A stretch of 34,565 bases of DNA from an uncultured Pseudomonadota bacterium. Lineage in GTDB: Bacteria; Pseudomonadota; Gammaproteobacteria; Burkholderiales; Rhodocyclaceae. Every line of letters starts with the position of its first letter. The first letter of the stretch is position 1. The DNA is taken from positions 1-34,565 of the forward strand of contig CAMLHL010000025.1 of NCBI GenBank assembly GCA_946479855.1, in the 5' to 3' direction. The translations under genes were made by a program, and so were the position numbers. The notes beneath the pieces are model-generated. The model ran no database searches, had not been told where the DNA came from, and saw only the letters and a list, made by a program, of their open reading frames with translations. Positions 15,520 to 24,120 of the stretch are shown here, piece by piece.

Positions 15520-16608
15520 ATGCCCCTGCCCAGCTTCGATCCCTCGCTCTATGACGCCCAGCTCGCCGCCAAGGCTGCCGGATTCACCAGGCGCTTCGCC
15601 CCGCTCGGCGTTACCGACGTCGCCATTCACCCTTCCGCGCCGCTGCATTACCGGATGCGCGCCGAATTCCGCATCTGGCACCAGGGCGATGCCCTCGACT
15701 ACGCGATGTTCGACCCGGAAAATCCGAAGCAGCCGATCACCCTCGACAGCTTTCCGCCGGCCGCCGAGGCGATCTGCGCCCTGATGGCGCGCCTGCGCGA
15801 CCGGCTGCGCGGCGACGAAACGCTGCGCCGCAGCCTGTTCCAGATTGATTTCCTGGCCACCCTGAGCGGCGAAATGCTGGTCACCCTGATTTACCACCGC
15901 CGCCTGAACGACGACTGGGAAGCGGCCGCCCGCCAGCTGGCCGCCGAGCTCGACATCCGCCTGATCGGCCGCAGCAAGGGGCAGAAGATCGTCCTCGACC
16001 GCGACTGGCTGCGCGAAGAATTCGAACTGAACGGCCGCCGGCTGCAGTACCAGCAGAGCGAAGGCAGCTTCACCCAGCCCAACGCCGGCGTGAACCGCCA
16101 GATGCTGGCCTGGGCCTGCCAGCAGGTCGCCGGCATCGGCGGCAACCTGGTCGAGTTGTACTGCGGCAACGGCAATTTCACCATGGCCCTGGCGCCGCTG
16201 TTCGAGCGCGTGCTGGCCACCGAGGTCAGCAAGTCGTCGGTGCATGCCGCGCAATACGCCCTGACCGCCAACGCCATCGACAACGTTTCGCTGGTCCGCA
16301 TGTCGAGCGAGGAATTCAGCGCTGCCCTGGCCGGCCGCGAAACCTTCCAGCGCCTGAAGGACATCGACCTCGAGCCCTTCCGCCACGCCACGCTGTTCGT
16401 CGATCCGCCGCGCAGCGGGCTGGATGCCACGACGCTCGAACTGGCCCGCGGCTTCGCTCGCATCCTCTACATCTCCTGCAACCAGGACACCCTGCGCGAC
16501 AACGTCGCCGCCTTGCAGGACACGCACAAGATCGCCAGCGCGGCCGTCTTCGACCAGTTCCCCTACACCCACCATCTGGAGTGCGGCCTGCTGCTGGTGC
16601 GCCGCTGA
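15520..16608 (+). CDS. trmA: tRNA (uracil-54-C5)-methyltransferase TrmA
   Basis: Makes ribothymidine (m5U54) in the T-loop of tRNA using SAM. 362 residues from the ATG at 15520, close to the 366 of E. coli TrmA. Visible features are MPLPSFDPSLYDAQLAAKA at the start, FTQPNAGVN, SAM motif I ELYCGNGNFTMAL (the TrmA form rather than the RlmC/RlmD form), DPPRSGLD, the catalytic nucleophile in ISCNQDTL (about Cys320) and the general base in HHLECGLL (about Glu354). The cluster cysteines of the Fe-S containing RlmD type are absent. The upstream in-frame ORF extending to 14608 is antisense to the hybrid kinase and is not part of the gene. It reads divergently from that kinase and toward the RhlE gene. 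Confidence 0.95.
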   Translation: MPLPSFDPSLYDAQLAAKAAGFTRRFAPLGVTDVAIHPSAPLHYRMRAEFRIWHQGDALDYAMFDPENPKQPITLDSFPPAAEAICALMARLRDRLRGDETLRRSLFQIDFLATLSGEMLVTLIYHRRLNDDWEAAARQLAAELDIRLIGRSKGQKIVLDRDWLREEFELNGRRLQYQQSEGSFTQPNAGVNRQMLAWACQQVAGIGGNLVELYCGNGNFTMALAPLFERVLATEVSKSSVHAAQYALTANAIDNVSLVRMSSEEFSAALAGRETFQRLKDIDLEPFRHATLFVDPPRSGLDATTLELARGFARILYISCNQDTLRDNVAALQDTHKIASAAVFDQFPYTHHLECGLLLVRR

Positions 16609-16692
16609 GCCAAGCGGCCGCCCCGGCAAGCCAGTGCGGAACGGCGGCAGGGGCAGGGTAAAATGGCCGTTCTGTCGCAAACCGGATCACCC

Positions 16693-18072
16693 ATGACTTT
16701 CTCTTCGCTCGGCCTCGCCGAACCGCTCCTCCAGGCGCTCGCAACGCTCGGCTACCAAACGCCGACGCCGGTGCAGGCCCAGGCCATTCCCGCCGTGCTG
16801 GCCGGCCGCGACCTGATGGCGGCGGCGCAGACCGGCACCGGCAAGACCGCCGGCTTCGCACTGCCCCTGCTGCAACGCCTCGCCGCCAGCGAAGAAAAGG
16901 TCGGCAGCAACTGCATCCGCGCCCTGGTCCTGGTGCCGACCCGCGAACTGGCCGAGCAGGTCAATGCCAGCTTCCGCCAGTACGGCGAGCACCTGACGGT
17001 CAGCAACTATGCGGTCTACGGCGGCGTCAGCATCAATCCGCAGATGATGCGCCTGCGCCGCGGCGTCGATGTGCTGGTCGCCACCCCCGGCCGCTTGATC
17101 GACCTGTTCAGCCAGAACGCCGTCAAGTTCAAGCAGGTGCAGACACTGGTCCTCGACGAGGCCGACCGCATGCTCGACCTTGGCTTCGCCCATGAACTCG
17201 ACACGCTGTTCGCCGCCCTGCCCAAGAAGCGGCAGACCCTGCTCTTCTCGGCCACCTTCTCCGACGACATCCGTAGCCTGGCCAAGGGCCGCCTGCGCGA
17301 CCCGCTGTCGATCGAAGTCGCGCCGCGCAACAGCACGGTCAAGGCGATCCGGCAATGGGTCGTGCCGGTCGACAAGAAGCGCAAGGCCGAACTCTTCCTG
17401 TTCATGCGCAAGGACCGCAAGTGGGGGCAGGTGCTGGTCTTCGTCAAGACCAAGCGCGGCGCCGACGAGCTGGTCGGTTTGCTGCAGGCCAAGCGGATCA
17501 AGGCCGACGCCATCCACGGCGACAAGCCGCAGCCGGCCCGCCTGCGGGCGCTGGAAAGCTTCAAGGCCGGCGAGGTGCAGATCCTCGTCGCCACCGACGT
17601 CGCCGCCCGCGGCCTGGACATCGACGACCTGCCGCAGGTGGTCAATTACGACCTGCCGATCGTCGCCGAGGACTACATCCACCGCATCGGCCGCACCGGC
17701 CGGGCTGGCGCCACCGGCGAGGCGATCTCGCTGGTCTGCGCCGACGAGGCGCCGCTGCTCGGCGCCATCGAGGCGCTGATCAAGCAGACGTTGAGCCGCG
17801 AGGAGGAACCCGGTTTCGAGCCCGACCACCGTGTGCCGCTGACCGGCAGCGCCGCGCAGGCGCCGAAGAAGCCGAAAAAACCGAAGGTGGCCGGCGGTCG
17901 CGGCGGCAAGGGCGTGCCGGGCAACTGGGTCGGCTTCGACGATGCCAAACCGGCCAGCCGGCGCCCCGGCGGCGCCGGCAAGCCACGGCCACAGAAGCAA
18001 GGGGCGGCCCCACGGTCGACGGCCAAAAATGGCCAAAAACCAAATGCGCCGGGCAAGCCGCGCGGCCGCTAA
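16693..18072 (+). CDS. rhlE: DEAD-box RNA helicase, RhlE type
   Basis: ATP-dependent RNA helicase involved in ribosome assembly or RNA turnover. 459 residues from the ATG at 16693. The conventional start [16 protein letters not shown] fits the family, while the ORF could begin ten codons earlier. All core motifs are present: Q motif ([14 protein letters not shown]), I (AQTGTGKT), Ia (PTRELAEQ), Ib (TPGRLIDL), II (DEAD), III (SAT), IV region (VLVFVKTK), V ([12 protein letters not shown]) and VI (HRIGRTGR). The C-terminal ~80 residues are a disordered Lys/Pro/Gly/Arg tail ([16 protein letters not shown], then [12 protein letters not shown]), typical of RhlE/SrmB-like RNA-binding extensions. It stands alone, with a hairpin after the stop that it shares with the convergent TerC gene. 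Confidence 0.93.
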   Translation: MTFSSLGLAEPLLQALATLGYQTPTPVQAQAIPAVLAGRDLMAAAQTGTGKTAGFALPLLQRLAASEEKVGSNCIRALVLVPTRELAEQVNASFRQYGEHLTVSNYAVYGGVSINPQMMRLRRGVDVLVATPGRLIDLFSQNAVKFKQVQTLVLDEADRMLDLGFAHELDTLFAALPKKRQTLLFSATFSDDIRSLAKGRLRDPLSIEVAPRNSTVKAIRQWVVPVDKKRKAELFLFMRKDRKWGQVLVFVKTKRGADELVGLLQAKRIKADAIHGDKPQPARLRALESFKAGEVQILVATDVAARGLDIDDLPQVVNYDLPIVAEDYIHRIGRTGRAGATGEAISLVCADEAPLLGAIEALIKQTLSREEEPGFEPDHRVPLTGSAAQAPKKPKKPKVAGGRGGKGVPGNWVGFDDAKPASRRPGGAGKPRPQKQGAAPRSTAKNGQKPNAPGKPRGR

Positions 18073-18098
18073 GCACCAAAACCGGCAGCCCCATGCCA

Positions 18099-18120
18099 AA
18101 CGCCCCGGCAACGGGGCGTT
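18099..18120. terminator. Hairpin between convergent rhlE and TerC genes
   Basis: A perfect 9-bp stem (AACGCCCCG / CGGGGCGTT) closes a GCAA tetraloop. It lies 26 bases past the rhlE stop and 21 bases past the TerC gene end. T-runs on both sides are short, so termination is probable but may be imperfect. It could serve both transcripts. Confidence 0.7.
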
Positions 18121-18141
18121 CGTATAAAAGCGAGCGCTCGC

Positions 18142-18900
18142 TCAGTCGGCGCCGAATTCCCGCGCGTAGGGCTCGCGTAGGTCGACCGGCCGGACCGCCT
18201 TCTTGCGCATCCGGATGTTGAGCATCTCGACGCCGACCGAGAAGGCCATGGCAAAATAGATGTAGCCCTTCGGCACATGGTGGCCGAAGCCGTCGGCGAT
18301 CAGCACGACGCCGACAACGACCAGGAAGGACAGGGCCAGCATCTTGATCGTCGGGTGATTCGAGACAAAACGTCCGATGTGGCTGGCGAACAGCATCATC
18401 AGGCCAACCGAGGCGACGACGGCGGCGATCATCACGCCGACCTGGCTGACCATGCCGACCGCCGTGATGATCGAGTCGAGCGAAAACACCAGGTCGATGA
18501 CCATAATCTGGGCGATGACGCCGGCAAAGCTCGATGCCACCTTGTGCGACTCGCTGCCCTCCTCGCCTTCGAGCAACTGGTGCACTTCGCCGGTGCTCTT
18601 CCAGATCAGGAACAGGCCGCCGGCGATCAGGATGATGTCGCGCCCGGAGATCGCCAGGCCGAACAGCGTCAGCACCGGCTCGGTCAGGCCGACGATCCAC
18701 GACAGCAGGAGGAGCAGCCCGATGCGCATGAACATGGCGAGGAACAGGCCGATGCGCCGGGCCAGTTCCTGTTTCTCGCGCGGCAGCTTGTCGACCAGGA
18801 TGGAGATGAAAATGATGTTGTCGATGCCGAGTACCAGCTCCAGCGCCGTCAGGGTGAAAAAGGCGATCCAGATTTCGGGGGAGAGCAGGAATTCGGGCAT
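18142..18900 (-). CDS. TerC-family integral membrane protein
   Basis: 252 residues with about seven TM helices. The two acidic TM motifs of the TerC/YkoY/YoaE group are clear: ELVLGIDNIIFISILVDKLP near the N-terminus and DLVFSLDSIITAVGM mid-protein. The cytoplasmic loop between them is acidic (LLEGEEGSESHK). The C-terminus has FGHHVPKGYIYFAMAFSVG, also typical. Family members have been linked to Mn(II) export, notably to load secreted metalloenzymes, and to tellurite tolerance; no tellurite genes are present here, so a metal-handling role is the better inference. The ATG has no good Shine-Dalgarno. The 261-base leader contains a strong hairpin (19028-19062) but not the conserved core of the yybP-ykoY manganese riboswitch that I looked for. 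Confidence 0.9.
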   Translation of the reverse strand: MPEFLLSPEIWIAFFTLTALELVLGIDNIIFISILVDKLPREKQELARRIGLFLAMFMRIGLLLLLSWIVGLTEPVLTLFGLAISGRDIILIAGGLFLIWKSTGEVHQLLEGEEGSESHKVASSFAGVIAQIMVIDLVFSLDSIITAVGMVSQVGVMIAAVVASVGLMMLFASHIGRFVSNHPTIKMLALSFLVVVGVVLIADGFGHHVPKGYIYFAMAFSVGVEMLNIRMRKKAVRPVDLREPYAREFGAD

Positions 18901-19027
18901 GGCGATGGGCTGACAACGAGAGAAGGAGAGCCCATTTTAGAAAGCATTGGCTGTCGGAACCATCGCCCCATTCAACGAAGACCATCCGAAAAAACCGAAG
19001 TGTCCATCACTTCTCTTACGCATCGTC

Positions 19028-19062
19028 GCCGCCAGTGCCTTGGCAAAAGGCTGGCTGGCGGC
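19028..19062. other. Strong hairpin in the leader between gpmI and the TerC gene
   Basis: Outer arms GCCGCCAG (19028-19035) and CTGGCGGC (19055-19062) and inner arms GCCTT (19037-19041) and AAGGC (19047-19051) form a 13-bp stem with a small internal loop. No T-run follows on either strand. It lies about 128 bases ahead of the TerC start, inside the likely 5' leader if transcription starts upstream of it. Its function is unknown. Confidence 0.45.
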
Positions 19063-19105
19063 TCATCATTTATGACCAATACTGCGCTCAACCACGGAAC
19101 AGCAT

Positions 19106-19141
19106 AAAAAACGGGCGCTCTGCCGCGAGGCAGGCGCCCGT
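19106..19141 (-). terminator. Rho-independent terminator of gpmI
   Basis: In the minus direction ACGGGCGC-CTGCC-TCGC-GGCAG-A-GCGCCCGT forms a 13-bp stem with one bulged A and a tetraloop, followed by TTTTTT. It begins 20 bases after the gpmI stop codon. This is the strongest terminator in the window. Confidence 0.92.
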
Positions 19142-19161
19142 GTCCTCAAAGGCCGATCGGC

Positions 19162-20829
<1,668 letters not shown>

Positions 20830-20940
20830 TTTACCTCCTCGCCGCCGGCTCCCCCACTCCCGCCCGCTGCGCCGGCGGGCCACCGCCAGAGCGACGGCCG
20901 GGCCGGCCACGCAAGTTTCATTTTTGCCATGGCATGGGTG

Positions 20941-20949
20941 TGGGATAAT
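20941..20949 (+). promoter_or_regulatory. Extended -10 promoter for minCDE
   Basis: TGGGATAAT contains the extended -10 element TG-n followed by GATAAT (five of six matches to TATAAT), 30 bases before the minC ATG. The -35 region is poor (TTTTTG), as is usual for extended -10 promoters. It is a sequence match only. Confidence 0.45.
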
Positions 20950-20979
20950 CTTGCCCCGTTCCGTAACACGGCTGCAGGC

Positions 20980-21777
20980 ATGGTCAAAGACTCCCCGATT
21001 CAGTTCAAGGGCACGACGCTCAAGATAATTCAGACACATCTCAGCACCACCGACCCGGCCAGATTGCACGCCGCGCTTGCCGAACTGACTGGCAACGCGC
21101 CTGATTTCTTCGAGAACGAACTGGCCTTGCTCGACTTCAGTCAAGCTGAAGCGCTGTCTACCGAAGCCGACTGGCCGGGCATCATGGCGCTGTTGCGCCA
21201 ATCCGGACTGAATCCGGTCGCGACCCGTGGCCTGCCCGCCGCCCTCGCCGAAGCGGCGGCTGCCGCCGGCCTGCCGGCGGTCAGCGCCGATGCCTTGCCG
21301 AAACGCGCGGCACGCCCGCGCAGCGAGGAAGCACCGGCACCCGCCGCCGCCCCGCCCGCTCCCGAACCGGCGCCCACGCCGCCCGCCAAGCCGGAGATAC
21401 CGGCCGCCGCCCTGGCGCCACGCACCATCACGCTCGACAAGCCCTTGCGTTCCGGCCAGCGTTTTTACGCCCGCGGCTGCGACCTGATCGTCACCGCCAT
21501 GGTCAGCGCCGGCGCCGAAGTGATCGCCGACGGCAATATTCACGTCTATGCCCCGCTCCGCGGACGCGCCCTGGCCGGCGCCAGCGGCGACCGGACGGCG
21601 CGCATCTTCACCACCAGCCTGGAGGCCGAACTGGTCTCCGTGGCCGGCATCTACCGTACTTTCGAAGCGGGCGTGCCGGCCGAACTGGTCCGCCAGCCCG
21701 CCACTGTCAGCCTTTCGGGACAAGAGGGCGACAGTTCCGAGCCAAGTCTGAACGTCGTTCCGCTGGCGCTCAGGTAA
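20980..21777 (+). CDS. minC: Septum site-determining protein MinC
   Basis: FtsZ-polymer inhibitor that works with MinD at the membrane to block division away from midcell. 265 residues from the ATG at 20980. The N-terminal domain (about 1-105, [19 protein letters not shown]) binds FtsZ. A Pro/Ala-rich linker follows (about 115-148, for example [20 protein letters not shown]). The C-terminal beta-helix (about 155-265) carries [14 protein letters not shown] and [17 protein letters not shown], the MinD-binding/dimer face. The linker is longer than in E. coli MinC (231 residues). It leads the minC-minD-minE cluster, 37 bases ahead of minD, and is divergent from gpmI. The start has a weak ribosome binding site. 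Confidence 0.94.
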   Translation: MVKDSPIQFKGTTLKIIQTHLSTTDPARLHAALAELTGNAPDFFENELALLDFSQAEALSTEADWPGIMALLRQSGLNPVATRGLPAALAEAAAAAGLPAVSADALPKRAARPRSEEAPAPAAAPPAPEPAPTPPAKPEIPAAALAPRTITLDKPLRSGQRFYARGCDLIVTAMVSAGAEVIADGNIHVYAPLRGRALAGASGDRTARIFTTSLEAELVSVAGIYRTFEAGVPAELVRQPATVSLSGQEGDSSEPSLNVVPLALR

Positions 21778-21814
21778 ATATCGTTTTCAAACAACTTCCC
21801 AAAGAGAATCCACC

Positions 21815-22630
21815 GTGACCAGAATCGTCGTCGTTACTTCCGGCAAGGGCGGGGTCGGCAAGACCACCACCAGCGCCAGTTTCTCCACCGGCCTCGCGAT
21901 GCGCGGCTTCAAGACGGCCGTCATCGACTTCGACGTCGGCCTGCGCAACCTCGACCTGATCATGGGCTGCGAACGTCGCGTTGTGTACGACCTGATCAAC
22001 GTCATCAACGGCGAAGCGACGCTGACCCAGGCGCTGATCAAGGACAAGCACTGCGACAACCTCTACGTGCTGCCGGCCTCGCAGACGCGCGACAAGGATG
22101 CGCTGTCCGAAGAAGGCGTCGAGAAGGTGATCAAGGAACTGGAGCACCAGGGCTTCGACTACATCGTCTGCGACTCGCCGGCCGGCATCGAATCCGGCGC
22201 CGTCATGGCCCTGACCTTCGCCGACGAGGCGCTTGTCGTGACCAACCCGGAAGTCTCCTCGGTCCGCGACTCCGACCGCATCCTGGGCATCCTGCAGGCC
22301 AAGTCACGGCGCGCCATCGAGGGCCGCGAACCGGTCAAGGAGCACCTCCTGATCACCCGCTACAACCCGAACCGGGTCGAGGCCGGCGAGATGCTGTCGT
22401 ACAAGGACATCCAGGAAATCCTCCGGGTGCCGATCATCGGCGTCATTCCCGAGTCCGAGGAAGTCCTCCAGGCCTCCAACCAGGGTTCGCCGGTCATTCA
22501 CCAGAAGGAGACCGAGGCCGCCGAGGCCTACCATGACGTGATCTCCCGTTTCCTTGGCGAAGACAAGCCGCTGCGCTTTGTCGATTACGTCAAACCGGGT
22601 TTGCTGAAGCGCCTGTTCGGAGGCAAGTAA
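21815..22630 (+). CDS. minD: Septum site-determining ATPase MinD (GTG start)
   Basis: Membrane-associated ParA/MinD-type ATPase that recruits MinC and is released by MinE. 271 residues; the start is GTG (21815-21817), preceded by AAAGAGAA. The deviant Walker A motif [14 protein letters not shown] is at the N-terminus, [16 protein letters not shown] and the switch II segment [11 protein letters not shown] follow, and the C-terminal amphipathic membrane-targeting helix ends [12 protein letters not shown]. Length and sequence are typical. minE begins one base after its stop, so translation is probably coupled. Confidence 0.97.
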   Translation: MTRIVVVTSGKGGVGKTTTSASFSTGLAMRGFKTAVIDFDVGLRNLDLIMGCERRVVYDLINVINGEATLTQALIKDKHCDNLYVLPASQTRDKDALSEEGVEKVIKELEHQGFDYIVCDSPAGIESGAVMALTFADEALVVTNPEVSSVRDSDRILGILQAKSRRAIEGREPVKEHLLITRYNPNRVEAGEMLSYKDIQEILRVPIIGVIPESEEVLQASNQGSPVIHQKETEAAEAYHDVISRFLGEDKPLRFVDYVKPGLLKRLFGGK

Positions 22631-22631
22631 C

Positions 22632-22889
22632 ATGTCCTGGCTCCAGAAACTGTTCGGCAACCAGCCGAAAACGGCGCAGGTCGCCAAGGAGCGACTGCAA
22701 CTGATCATTGCCCACGAGCGCGATGGCGGTGGCAGCAGCGCCAATTTCCTGCCTGATCTGCAACGCGAACTCATCGCGGTGATCTCCAAGTACGTCAAGG
22801 TGAACACCGACGACATCCGCGTATCGCTGGAAAAACAGGGCAACTACGAGGTTCTGGAAGTCAATATCGTACTTCCCGAAAAGGGCTGA
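22632..22889 (+). CDS. minE: Cell division topological specificity factor MinE
   Basis: Activates the MinD ATPase and drives pole-to-pole oscillation. 85 residues, the family norm. The N-terminal membrane-targeting MSWLQKLFG is followed by the MinD-contact helix [14 protein letters not shown] and the dimerisation domain (about 36-85, [15 protein letters not shown], then [12 protein letters not shown]). It lies one base after minD. Forty bases later comes the ClpX-like gene, whose start is in a hairpin. Confidence 0.96.
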   Translation: MSWLQKLFGNQPKTAQVAKERLQLIIAHERDGGGSSANFLPDLQRELIAVISKYVKVNTDDIRVSLEKQGNYEVLEVNIVLPEKG

Positions 22890-22898
22890 GACGACTAG

Positions 22899-22932
22899 CA
22901 TCGGGGCATCCCGTCCGAGGAATGCCCCGATG
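22899..22932 (+). promoter_or_regulatory. Hairpin enclosing the ribosome binding site and start codon of the ClpX-like gene
   Basis: A perfect 11-bp inverted repeat, CATCGGGGCAT (22899-22909) and ATGCCCCGATG (22922-22932), closes a 12-base loop. The last three bases of the right arm are the ATG of the ClpX-like gene, and its Shine-Dalgarno GAGGA (22917-22921) sits in the loop. No T-run follows, so it is not a terminator. Folding would hide the start codon, which suggests translational control; this is inferred from position alone. Confidence 0.7.
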
Positions 22933-23940
22933 CCCGCCCTGCTCAAACCCAGCGAAATCGTCCACCGCCTGAACGAACATGTCATCGGCCAGGACGATGC
23001 CAAACGGACGCTCGCCGTCGCCATCTATGCCCATTTCCGGCGCATGGCGACCGCTACGGTCGACAACGTCGAACTGACCAAAAGCAACATCCTGCTGATC
23101 GGCCCGACCGGTACCGGCAAAACCCTGCTCTGTGAAACGCTGGCCCGTATCCTCGACCTACCCTTCGTCACGGCCGACGCCACCTCGCTGGCCCAGACGC
23201 AATACGTCGGCGAGGAGATCGAGGCCATCCTGCACCGCCTGCTCGACCGGGCCGGCGGCGACCTCGCCCGCGCCCAGCGCGGCATCGTCTTTGTCGATGA
23301 GGTGGACAAGCTCAAGGCGGCCGGCGGCCAGACCCGCGCCACCTCCGGTGAGAGCGTCCAGCACGCGCTGCTCAAGATCATGGAAGGCGCCCCGGTCAAG
23401 CTCAGGGACGGCCGGCACATCGACACCACCCACATCCTGTTCATCTGCGGCGGCGCCTTTGTCGGCCTCGATCACATCCTGACCAAGACGCACACCTTCG
23501 GCTTCATCTCGACCTCGGGTGGCGACGACCAGAAAATCCTTGAGCGCCTGAATGCCCGCGTCAAGCCGACCGATCTGCTCGAATTCGGCCTGATTCCCGA
23601 ATTCGCCGGCCGCCTGCCCATCGTCACCCGGCTGCACGAACTCTCGCAGGAACTGCTGATGCGCATCCTGACCGAACCCCGGAACGCCCTCTACCGGCAA
23701 TTCCGCGCCATGCTGGCAGCCGATGGCGTCGACCTGCAGATCGAACCGCTCGCCTTCCGCCAGATGGCCGAGCTGGCCATCGAATACAAGGCTGGCGCGC
23801 GCAGCCTGCGTGGTATTTTCGAGGAAATGATGACCGACGTGATGTACGCCGTGCCGGACCGTCCGGACATACGGCGGGTACATATTCGTTCGCTGTTCGA
23901 ACCAGCCGAAATTGCCACGGTCAACGCGAAAGACAAGTAA
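22930..23940 (+). CDS. ClpX-like AAA+ ATPase lacking the N-terminal zinc-binding domain
   Basis: 336 residues with full-length similarity to the ClpX AAA+ module. Present are the [20 protein letters not shown] entry segment, Walker A GPTGTGKT (58-65), Walker [10 protein letters not shown] (Asp123, Glu124), [13 protein letters not shown], the [15 protein letters not shown] region and sensor 2 [12 protein letters not shown]. The C4 zinc finger of ordinary ClpX (about 60 residues) is absent. The pore-1 loop reads QYVG instead of GYVG, the basic RKH loop is replaced by a short KLRDGRH, and the ClpP-docking IGF tripeptide position reads FGF (190-192) in a short loop. It is therefore a paralogue: either a ClpP partner with altered specificity or a stand-alone unfoldase. 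It follows minE by 40 bases on the same strand. No clpP is visible here. Confidence 0.85.
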   Translation: MPALLKPSEIVHRLNEHVIGQDDAKRTLAVAIYAHFRRMATATVDNVELTKSNILLIGPTGTGKTLLCETLARILDLPFVTADATSLAQTQYVGEEIEAILHRLLDRAGGDLARAQRGIVFVDEVDKLKAAGGQTRATSGESVQHALLKIMEGAPVKLRDGRHIDTTHILFICGGAFVGLDHILTKTHTFGFISTSGGDDQKILERLNARVKPTDLLEFGLIPEFAGRLPIVTRLHELSQELLMRILTEPRNALYRQFRAMLAADGVDLQIEPLAFRQMAELAIEYKAGARSLRGIFEEMMTDVMYAVPDRPDIRRVHIRSLFEPAEIATVNAKDK

Positions 23941-23956
23941 TTCTGCGTTGTCTTAT

Positions 23957-23983
23957 TTCCCACAGAATTAACATTTCTGGGAA
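23957..23983. other. Imperfect inverted repeat downstream of the ClpX-like gene
   Basis: TTCCC-AC-AGAA (23957-23967) and TTCTGGGAA (23975-23983) can pair over nine bases with a two-base bulge around an AT-rich loop. It sits 16 bases past the stop of the ClpX-like gene, but no T-run follows on the plus strand. It may be a weak 3'-end stem or an operator overlapping the promoter candidate beside it. Confidence 0.3.
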
Positions 23984-23995
23984 AATGAGTATATC
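23968..23995 (+). promoter_or_regulatory. Possible promoter for the Aer-PAS hybrid kinase
   Basis: TTAACA (23968-23973) and TATATC (23990-23995) are separated by 16 bases in the AT-rich part of the 180-base intergenic region. Matches to the sigma-70 consensus are partial (five of six and four of six), so this is only a candidate. Confidence 0.3.
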
Positions 23996-24120
23996 TTTGG
24001 TAATAGTCTTATCCACTCCAAGCGGCAGGCTTTCCGCCGTCATGGCGAGGCAGAGCTCCGGCCCGTGCCTTGTCCGGCAATCTGGAGAAGATCGGCCCAT
24101 CAATTGCAGGCATAAAAAAG

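Noticed and set aside
15352..16680. 442-residue minus-strand open frame antisense to trmA
   Set aside because: No recognisable motifs and typical antisense composition; TrmA on the plus strand is complete.
16687..18111. 474-residue minus-strand open frame antisense to rhlE
   Set aside because: A high-GC shadow ORF with composition typical of antisense frames; the plus strand has every DEAD-box motif.
18901..19105. yybP-ykoY manganese riboswitch upstream of the TerC gene
   Set aside because: I looked for the conserved GGGGAGUAG-type core on the minus strand and did not see it; only a generic hairpin is present. A covariance search would decide.
20830..21723. Minus-strand in-frame extension upstream of gpmI
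   Set aside because: It is antisense to minC, and a strong Shine-Dalgarno sets the gpmI start at 20829.
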